From contig JAGPYM010000001.1 in the NCBI GenBank assembly GCA_020736575.1, positions 682,001-746,000 on the forward strand: a DNA stretch of 64,000 nucleotides, written 5' to 3'. Positions 55,340 to 64,000 of the stretch are shown here, one piece after another. Below the pieces are notes generated by a model that saw only the letters and a list, made by a program, of their open reading frames with translations, was not told the origin of the DNA and ran no database searches. A program made the translations under genes and the position numbers. Origin of the DNA: Thelonectria olida (lineage: Eukaryota > Ascomycota > Sordariomycetes > Hypocreales > Nectriaceae). Within the stretch, counting starts at the first letter, position 1; each line of letters begins with the position of its first letter.

Positions 55340-56771
55340 GACCATGGAACCAATTAGTCAGACAATTCTACAGGGTAGCGTCGAGCAATGAATGGATGAT
55401 CTTGGGAAGCCTGATATCTCGGATGACATGTGAGTTGTCAACGATGCATTCAGCTCGCCATGCAACTAGGACGAAGGGAACACGACACACGCAGAAAGCC
55501 ATCGCGGAGAATCTCAAGATCATGCACTCGCAACGCGTTTCCCCCCTCGGATAGGAATAGGAGCGGACCATTTTTCAACCTGTTTGGTTAAGCGCCTCCT
55601 AATGTTCCCGAAAGAAACACCCAAAACCTCGGTCTATATCCTTGGTCGGACGCACATTGTTGCATTGGCCCTACGTCTGCTCGACAAGGGATCCCATGAC
55701 TTGGGCTTTTCGCTCTCGGGGTAAGCTCACCGAAGTGTGACAGCTGCTACATAACACGAACCTTTGTGCGAAGAGAGAAAGAAGTCGTTGGCTCTGGCCT
55801 CGGCCGCATGTGTTGGTTATACGCAAGACACATAACATAGCGTATCATCGGGGGCGATGTGTAAGTTGCACTTCCACATTGGGAAGACTTTACGAGCAAA
55901 AAGCAAACCGAAGGATTGTAGCACAAATAGTCCGAGCCACAGCCCTATCACCAGTCTGAGGGGTTCTTGCGTCCAACAGAGACTGCGCAGGAGAAATGTC
56001 GAGGCGTAAGACATACATTGCTTGGATACTATCGAGTGTCTCTGATCTGGACAAGGGGGGATTAACGAGGACGGGTCGTCACGTACCGCTTTGGATGCCA
56101 CGTTACTGTGAGGCTGAACAAGAAGAGTGATGGTTACAGGAGTGTTTAACATACATTGACGCATCTACGAATAGCGATGTCATTGTCTCACTGATCATCA
56201 TCAGCATGTCAAGTCGTCATTGTCTCACACTGACCCGCGGCGATCAGATCAACCATGACAGCAGAAAACACACACACGCACAAGTTCCCACGCGACAGGA
56301 GAGGGCCTTGGTAAACTCGCCCATGATCCCTACACTTGCTCTCTGCCAACAACCCACGGCTTGGAACAACGGTTGAAGAAAAAGGCGGGGAAATGGAACA
56401 CGTAAGGCCACCAACCCAACGACTGCACATGCAGCAGCTCTCTCTCCCAAATGCCCTTCTTGCTTTCCCCGGGGCCAAGGGGAAGAAAAAAAAGAAGGTA
56501 GGCAGCCAATCCCATAGAGCCCCGACTGGACGGACTCACGGGCTCACGGGCTTTCGCATCCGTCTACCTGGGACCCTGGGATAGAAGACGAAGGAAGGGG
56601 GGTGAGGAGGGCGGGGATCCAGAAATGAGGAGGCGTAGTCCCTCTCCCATCCATAAACACCCGAACCCAACGCAAGCCTTGAAACAAGCTCCCAACGACG
56701 GCCCTTCTTTAGTTCACCTACCTTATGAGTGAAAGGTGATGCCATGCGGAGGAGGGGCCGACAGAAAGCCC

Positions 56772-56804
56772 GGAGCGGCGGCGGCGGGGGCGGCGGGGGG
56801 GAGG
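56772..56804 (+). repeat. G-rich GCG/GGC run
   Basis: A purine-rich GGCGGC and polyG run with enough G blocks to form a quadruplex. Isolated; no nearby gene start. Confidence 0.6.
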
Positions 56805-59800
56805 ACATTTCAAACATGGACAAACGGAGGCTTGGCCTTAATTCACGAAGACTGGCATCTAGAATTGCAAAATGCGACCATGGCTTTTCCAATCCTGGGG
56901 GAACGGGAACGACGGGGATTGGAGGAGCACCATGGTCTTGACAGGATGAAATCGGTCCTTTGGTGATGAGGGGAAACAACCGGAGAGATGCTCGGAGGTG
57001 AACAGAGTCGCAAGTCAAGCCACAAGCGAGGTGGCTTGTAGATAAATTAGAATTAGCATCCGGTTGGTGCAAGTTGAAGTTTCTGCTGACGCGGTAAGCA
57101 ATCTCGGGAGTTGATTAATTCTGCAGTCATGCGAATATATCTTCACTGTAGATGAGATTAACAACGTTGGATGTTGAGTTGAGTCGAGTCCATGGCAAAG
57201 AACTAAACAGTGGAGCAAGCAAATCTAGGACCCGCTCGGCCGGCTCATCTGCGACCTCTTTTTTTTTTCTCCTTCCATTTTAATTGATTATTGTCAGTAT
57301 TTTTATTCTCCCCTGCGACCTTGCCCAAGGCCTGCTGCTGCGGCTTGTTGCGTGTCCAAATATCCGAGAGACACATTTCGTTGGGTCTTTCGGCAATCGA
57401 CTTTCTAGTGAAATCCCCTTTTCAGCGACATGGCGAATTTGCACTAGCGAGCTTTGTGTCACTGCGGGGGTGGGAATTAGGACCGAACAAAAAGAAGGGG
57501 CTTTGTTGATGTTGATTTTGCCATGATGCCAAATGATGGTGGTCACTGACCCGTGGTGGGTAAAGACGTAGCGTCAGCTCCTTCGTTCGCTCGTTTCGTC
57601 ACCAGTAACTATGACAAACTCGACAAGCGCCAGAGCCGACGGCATTCTGAGCAAGCTGCAAAGAAGGACAAGTCCTTGATGATGAGTGAGAGTGGACACC
57701 CAAACCAGGAGAGGGGGGGACAACTCCGAGTGGACGGGACTGGATCGTACGAATATGTGCGAATAGGACCATCAGGAGGCTCGTGTTCAGTTGCATCCCC
57801 TTTGCCGTCCAGGGCGTTCTCTGACATGGCATTGGTCGTCGTCAGTCCGTAGCCGGGCACACGAGTAAAACGGAGACCAGAGACGAGATAGACGCCCGCG
57901 GATGCGGATGCGGATGCGGATATGCGGAATGCATGCATGAAAGGGGAGCTCGGAGCAACAAGAAAGATGGAAGAAAAGAATATGTACGTCGGGAGCTCAG
58001 GCCACAGGGAGCCTCTATTGCAGACAGGGAGAACATACGGTCAACCGCTCTGCCTGTCTGGCTGACATTGCCCCGTTCTCGTGTGTGTCTCAGTCCGGCC
58101 TTGCTCGTTCATCTGATATAACGGTGCGTCTCAAGCCTGATGAACCGTGTCATGAACAATTTGTTGAACGTTGAGAGTTGCACCACCATACTCGCACCGT
58201 CTTGCCCAAAGTCCAGAGTAGGCAAGTGAAAACGATCCTTCCATTCCACCATTAGAAGCCGTCAAGGGCTCCATACTTTCTCTGGTTAGGCATTAAGCAC
58301 TCGCTTTTCGGAACATTATGCGGTGGGCAAGCTCGCCGCCAAGACCAACGTATCAAGTAGAGTGTTGATGCATCCAAGGGACCGGAAAATGTGGGCATTT
58401 GGCACCTTGCAACCTTGCACCGGAGTCTTGTTTCTGTCAAACCGGGCTTGGATTGGCTCATGACGGACAACAAGTACAACCACGGGTCATGAATATGGCT
58501 GCTTTGTCAATTTCGATTCTGTTTGATTGACCATGGATATTGTCAATTGAGGACTCGGTCAATTAAGCAGGAATAGAGTGTCGACAACTGCCTCACTGCG
58601 CGGCTCGGTATACCAAGTTGGCCGAAAAGGATCAAGACTGTCGTCATCGTTCCTCCAGAGGTTTCTCACTCTTATCGGAGGGATGCCCGTGGACAGCCTA
58701 GCCCAAGGGTTGGAGCTGTCTCGGCCAACTAAGCAACTGTAACTGCTTACCTGCGCTACAGGTCCAGGGCGAACCTAGACAGGGACTGGGGGAGCCGGGG
58801 AACAGACGGGGAAGAGACGGGGAGCTTGAAGGAAGGCTGAAGGAGGTTAGAACGGCTGGAGGTTTGTTAACCTCCTGCACAACTTGTCTTCTGATGGTGA
58901 GGTACCGTTCCATACGATGGACACTAATTAGTTACCACGTAACATCCCATTGTACGCGGAGACAGTGCCTGAGATTGTCGATATATTTCGCATGCTTGGG
59001 TCGTCGGGGCCGCGTGTAAAGTGGAATCATAGAACAGCTGTCCCAAGGCCGGCGGCCATATTGAATGGAAACGGGCGACGGACGGGAAAAGGCTCTCGCC
59101 TCTTCCCGTGTCCGTTTTGTCAAATGGATGCCCAACCATCTGCCTCCGTTACGGCCCATGACGACTGGAAGGGAAGAGAAGAGAAGAGAAGGAAGTAAAA
59201 TATTCTGATGGGTCTCAAGGCCAAGCCACTCTTGTCTCGTCGGTGTCAGCACCCACCCTTGTCTGTTGTCGCCCGGGCCCTCCTGAGGGGAAAGAGGGAT
59301 GATATCGTCGGGACTGGGCAGCAACCAAGAAGAGATATGGTGAGATTTGGGGAGAGATGGAGAGACCGCCATTGCCGTCGACTGGAGCCGACAAGCGCGG
59401 GAGACCAGGCTGGGATCGATGCGTGCGTGCTTGCGTGCGTGCCAGTCCGAGAGCGCCTGCTGTCTGCAGAGTCTCCATTTTCTATTCGTAGAGGAGGGTT
59501 GGAGGGTTGGAGGGGAGCATCATCTCGTGTTTTTTTCTTCTTCTTGCTGAGGTGTTATTGTGGATAAAATCTGGATGGATATTTCCCCCACTTGCAACTG
59601 CAGTGAGCGGAGAGGGAGGTACCGTGCGTTGTATGCGATGCGATGCGATGTGATGCGATTAACCTGCGTGTCGTCGTCCCTTGTGCCTTCCCAGGCCCAG
59701 CCACGGAACGGTAGCTGTACCCAACGGTACCTGACATTGACATGGCAGCCCCAACCGGCGAGCTCCAGCCTCCAGCGCATCGCGCACCGAGCACCGAGCA

Positions 59801-60931
59801 CCGATGGAAGCTTCGATTCCCTGAAGTTTCCTTCCCCCTAAAAAAACCAACCGATGGACGCCAACTCGGTTGAACCTGGTTCGACCCCTACGGATTGAAC
59901 AACGGCGCAGAAAAGAACAAGAACAGGGTTCCCGAGACCCTCTCTTCCCACTTCTTTTTTTTTTCTTCGTCCCCTCCAGTTCTAACTGCCCCGATCTGCC
60001 AACGCACCCAAAGCTTGACAAGAATTCTGGCTTTTTCCTGGCTTGATTCACATCTGTCTTTGCGTTTCCATTCTGTCAGCGTGAAAATGGTCATGGCCTC
60101 CCCTTCCTGGTCGATTCGATTGATGGACGGATGAGCTACCCGCGACCAGCACAGGCCACATCAGCACCCGTGCATCCCGAACCACCCCCCTTCCCCAACC
60201 TCGAAAGCAGACGCCCCCGTCCATCCAGTATGAGTGTGTTTCCCCCAGAGACGTTCTAAAACCCACTGCAGACGCCCCGGTACCCGTGGCTTACATGGCT
60301 GACCGCAAATTCTACCTGCAAGGCACAGTATCTCCCAGGTAGTGATGCAGGGCACTCTCCCTCTAACCGTGGCGCAGGTCCTTAACACACCCGACCACAC
60401 CACTTGCGAGCGCTGCGACCAGGTGGTCGTGCTTGATGCGTGCTGCAACCACAAAGTCCGGCATTGCAGAAAAAAGCAAAAAACAAAGAGAAATCGACAA
60501 GGCAGGAAAAGAAAAAAAAGTTTAAACATGGCTGGGAACGAAGCATGAAGAAAAAACACGCATTCCCGAGGTCTACGGAAGAGGGAGCAGGAAAAAATAT
60601 TTCCACAGACGACAAGGCGGTAAGAAAACAGAATTTTCTCTTCATCTCTGTTTCTTTTCTTTTTGTTCTGCTGCGGAGTGGCAGCCCCATCGTCGATTCA
60701 TCACGCCTGCATGCAGTACGAGGTGCTCCGTACCCGGAGGATGGAGAATTGTCCAAGATCCGGATACAGAGACATTATCGTCACCTTGTTGAAGACAGCT
60801 TGTCTTGGAGGAGGATGGAACCAGGGAATCCACTCACACCTCCTACGCTTAATTGTGGACGCCAATGTCTCCAACACAGACGCCTTCAACAAGTCCTACC
60901 TCACTGGACGCAAGCGGGAGTGTTGCAGATT

Positions 60932-60950
60932 AAAAAAAAAAAAAAAAAAA
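60932..60950 (+). repeat. 19-A homopolymer tract
   Basis: An uninterrupted A tract in the gene-free stretch, with more A- and T-rich tracts within the next 120 bp. It could be a nucleosome-excluding element. Confidence 0.85.
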
Positions 60951-63063
60951 GGTAGCAGACAACCAACCACCAGAGAAAAAAAAAAGAGAAACATGGCCAG
61001 CGATTGGCTTGGTCAGATCAACCAGTTTTTTTTTTATCTCTTTCCTTTTTTGTCTTCTTTTCTTTTTCTTCTCTCTCTTGCCCCCCATGTGCTACTTAGC
61101 CTCCATGATAGGCGTATGAACGAAGCATGAGCCGAGTCAAGCCAACCCTGATTCGAGTCAAGACACAAGATGCGCAGCCTCGTGCCCGCCCACACTTCTG
61201 TTTGCCGTTACCGTACCGTACAGATCGTATCGAACTGTACCGCAACCTACACAACCTTCCGTCCGCACCCCGAAACCGTAACTGTAACCCGGGAGCTCGG
61301 GTGCTTGCTCGTCGGGCCCAACAAAACGCAGTGTTCCAAGATTTGAAGGGAGCAAGCCCGGGGGAGCGCTCCGTAAATGCGCAGTCCTCGTCCGTTTCTG
61401 TCTGCTCGTACATGGCTACATTTAGGCTGGACTCGATGGCACGGAGATGAACAGAGGAAGGGAAATGCATCCGTGTCGTCCCTTTCCCTTCCCATCCATC
61501 CTGCCGCCGCACCCATCCGAGACTTGAATGACATTTTGTCTTGATTCATCATTCATCAACCTTCTCATCAAATCGGATCCGTCAGTGAAATTGAGTGGCC
61601 TAGCCAGGCGGCGCTGGCATCTTCCGGGGACGCTTTTACCCTTCCGGCCTTGGATCTGTCGTCCTATCAGGACTCGAGCCTTCACTTTTACGCATTCACG
61701 CAATGCTTGGTCATGGCGCTTGGCAGAGCACAGCGCCGCGTGTGGCCGATGATTGTCCATTGGATCCGTTGCCTTCTTATTCTTTTTCTTGCCCAGCTTG
61801 CTCGTTCTCCCGGGAGGCTCTAATCATTCGTACTGACCAAAAGTACGTATCTTCTCCCAAAGACGTCTCCGTAGTTCTGCCCTCTGGTACCATACCATGC
61901 CTCGTGGTGGTGCCCCAGCGGTGACATTCCCAAAGTCCTCGGTACCTAGGTTTCAGTGCAGCCAGCCGCCCTGGTACTGGGTACTCTCACATTCGACCGT
62001 CTCCCCTTTTCCCCCCCTCCCGTCTCTTCGACTGACCCTTTCTGAAGAGCAAAATGCCCTGGTTACAAATGTTCCCCCCTCCGCCTCACCCATGGGATGG
62101 GCCATGCCGCACCCGCACTGAACATGTACCTCCATCGGCCGGTTCTCCACATGTACAAGTACCTCCCCCTACTAGCTTACCAACAAAGCCCGAGCCCGTG
62201 AATGGTGCATGGCCGTAAGGCAGTGAGGTACGGAATACTTGGTCCATACATGTCTCTCCCTTGCGCTTACAGCTTGACGGAAGTTACCCTTGCAACATTG
62301 TGCACGACGGATGTATGCACACTCGCCTATGCGCTGTCTTTATGTATTGTGCTGTAGGTCTCCAGCTGTATGTATGTCGCCTGTAGACCTTACATCCATC
62401 GCACTTCGGTAGCGTCCCCTTGTCAATGAGGAAAAAATCGACTCTTCTCTGCTCCCCAATCTGTCTGTACCTTACCACCCTCATCCACCCGGACAGGAGT
62501 ACGTATCTCTCCCGAAGCTACTACGGTTGCTCTTGCTGCTCTTAGTGAACTCCCCAAAGGGCCCCGCCCACAAAAAGTTCTCCACCGGGGGTCTCTTCCC
62601 AACTTCGCCGCCCAGCGCCAGCGCCGGACCAGTCCATGCCTCGACCAAACATCTTTCAAATTGGCCTGCCCTCTTCTCACTCTACTTCTTTACTACTACA
62701 GCTCGTCCTCTGTCTGTCTCTGCTTCCGGCTCTTGCTGCTAAACTCGTGCCGCTTGCCTCGCACTACACTACTCACAATTGCTGGTCCCAGCTCCAACCT
62801 CTAACAAGCCACCCCCTCCTCGTTCGTCGCCTTTTCCTCCGCTCTGCTCGTGACGACCTTTCTTGTCAACCTACCATCAACCACGACCAAGCCACTCTTC
62901 TCGACAGACTATCCTCGACGATTTTGTCTCCCTCACGCCTCCTCCTCCCTCCCCCTCCCCCTTCTCTCTTTTCACCTTCTTCCTCGAGTCTCCAAGACTC
63001 CCGACTCAATCTCCTTCGTACTATCCTTCCTCTCTAAGTCGTGTCGTCACCGCCGCCGTCAGT

Positions 63064-63855
63064 ATGGCTGGCCGTATGGTGCTTTACAAACTGGTGGTTC
63101 TGGGAGACGGTGGTGTGGGAAAGACAGCCCTTACTATCCAACTGTGCTTGCAACACTTCGTCGAGACTGTGAGTTTCTTGAGTCCTAGTTTGCTTCTTAT
63201 CAGCTCTTCCCGGCCCCGTGGGATATTTCCGCCGCTGACCCAGTCTCTCTCGCAGTACGATCCTACAATCGAAGACTCATACCGAAAGCAAGTCGTTATC
63301 GATGGCCAGCCCTGCATGCTCGAAGTCCTCGACACGGCCGGTCAGGAAGAATACACTGCCCTACGAGACCAATGGATTCGTGACGGCGAAGGTTTTGTAC
63401 TAGTCTACAGTATCTCATCGCGCTCATCCTTTTCCCGCATCAAGCGCTTCCACCACCAAATCCAAAGAGTCAAGGAATCCTGCGCCTCGTCGCCTTCATA
63501 CCCTGGCTCCCCCATCTCGGCCGCCAGCTCACAGCTGCCTGTGCCTATCATGCTTGTCGGCAACAAGAGCGATCGAGTCACGGAACGAGAAGTCTCAACA
63601 CAAGAAGGCCACGCCCTTGCCCGCGAGCTAGGGTGTGAGTTTGTCGAGGCCTCGGCCAAGAACTGCATCAATGTCGAAAAGGCATTCTACGACGTGGTGC
63701 GGATCCTCCGCCGGCAGCGACAACAGTCATCACGTCCATCAGGTGGCTCTGGCGGCCGAACACGGACAAACGGCGACGCTGGACATCACCGAGACCCTCA
63801 CAGGCACCGAAGAAAGGACGGCAAGGAGAAGTCATCCAAGTGCGTCGTGTTATGA
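63064..63855 (+). CDS. ras-2: Ras-2/Rsr1-type small GTPase
   Basis: Exons 63064-63168 and 63256-63855 encode 234 residues. The 87-nt intron (63169-63255) is in frame and stop-free and lies at HFVET before YDPTIEDSY, that is inside switch I. Upstream extension of the frame has no ATG. Seen: P-loop GDGGVGKT, effector loop YDPTIEDSY, switch [20 protein letters not shown], a Ser-rich insertion before NKSD, a basic tail and a CVVL CaaX box. The opening residues and the SRSSF and [13 protein letters not shown] segments match Neurospora ras-2 type proteins. The terminal Leu predicts geranylgeranylation rather than farnesylation. Role: membrane-bound GTPase in hyphal growth, cell-wall integrity and conidiation. 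Gene symbol follows the Neurospora orthologue. Confidence 0.93.
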   Translation: MAGRMVLYKLVVLGDGGVGKTALTIQLCLQHFVETVSFLSPSLLLISSSRPRGIFPPLTQSLSQYDPTIEDSYRKQVVIDGQPCMLEVLDTAGQEEYTALRDQWIRDGEGFVLVYSISSRSSFSRIKRFHHQIQRVKESCASSPSYPGSPISAASSQLPVPIMLVGNKSDRVTEREVSTQEGHALARELGCEFVEASAKNCINVEKAFYDVVRILRRQRQQSSRPSGGSGGRTRTNGDAGHHRDPHRHRRKDGKEKSSKCVVL

Positions 63856-64000
63856 ACAGCATTTCTTCAGGGAGTGCCTGCGAATTAAGAAAGAAAGAGG
63901 TGGGATGAAAGGGAGTAACGAGCCACGGCTGACTGGAGGTTTGCCGGCGACCAAAGCCGCGGATGAGGGGTTGATCTATCACAACCCCTCACCGACGGGA

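Larger units (their letters stand above)
55340..63063. other. 7.7-kb gene-free stretch ending in a CT-rich Ras-gene leader
   Basis: No gene supported. Contents seen: a G-rich run at 56772-56804, a GATGCG hexamer repeat near 57899-57920, a GCGAT pentamer repeat near 59634-59660, a 19-A tract at 60932-60950, several other short A/T tracts, and a strongly CT-rich 62640-63060 that is probably the promoter and leader of the Ras gene. Frames in the stretch have no domain features. Confidence 0.45.

Noticed and set aside
56536..57072. 178-codon minus-strand frame with a poly-proline run
   Set aside because: The poly-proline comes from the G-rich repeat; no other coding signal.
59860..59890. GGTTCGACCCC, a perfect tRNA B-box match
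   Set aside because: No A box at the right distance and no cloverleaf can be drawn.
62863..63063. N-terminal extension of the Ras protein
   Set aside because: No ATG in the extension and the family start ([13 protein letters not shown]) is at 63064.

Overview
The window is nuclear DNA of a filamentous ascomycete, most likely a Sordariomycete of the Hypocreales type. The evidence is short GT-AG introns of about 50-115 nt with CTRAY-like branch points, GC-rich coding sequence, long CT-rich leaders, and typical fungal families: Zn2Cys6 regulators, an ApsA/Num1 cortical anchor, a Ras-2/Rsr1-type GTPase and a Sec7-PH Arf exchange factor. The species cannot be fixed from sequence alone. I support 16 protein genes or gene remnants. 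I found no rRNA, tRNA, CRISPR array or intact transposon.

Left part (1-17.9 kb). After a membrane-anchored alpha/beta hydrolase cut by the window edge and a flavin monooxygenase comes a compact set that reads as a sugar-catabolic cluster. It holds an MFS sugar/alpha-glucoside-type transporter (with an apparent 1-nt frameshift), an L-arabinitol-4-dehydrogenase-like NAD+ polyol dehydrogenase, a DUF1593 nucleoside-hydrolase-like protein, a D-xylose-reductase-type aldo-keto reductase and a Zn2Cys6 regulator. Last is a second regulator that is clearly a paralogue of the first but has no zinc cluster. Proposed logic (inference): uptake, intracellular release of a pentose from a glycoside or riboside by the DUF1593 enzyme, NADPH reduction to a pentitol, NAD+ oxidation to a ketose, and control by an activator/headless-paralogue pair. 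Divergent promoters carry candidate operators: 11-bp tandem repeats, palindromes, an XlnR-type GGCTAAA and CGG-triplet palindromes.

Middle part (18-44.5 kb). A long Sec7-PH Arf-GEF is followed by a secreted HNH-like nuclease and an F-box/ankyrin gene broken by two in-frame TAG codons. Then come a small uncharacterised protein, a TPMT-family methyltransferase convergent with an OTU deubiquitinase, and the large ApsA/Num1 gene.

Right part (44.5-64 kb). This is mostly gene-free. Two stretches of nearly 8 kb flank a divergent pair, a six-TM integral membrane protein and a type II haloacid dehalogenase. A Ras-2-like GTPase sits at the right edge.

Coordinates of multi-exon genes run from start codon to stop codon; exons are listed in the evidence and were inferred by eye from splice signals, reading frame and family fit.
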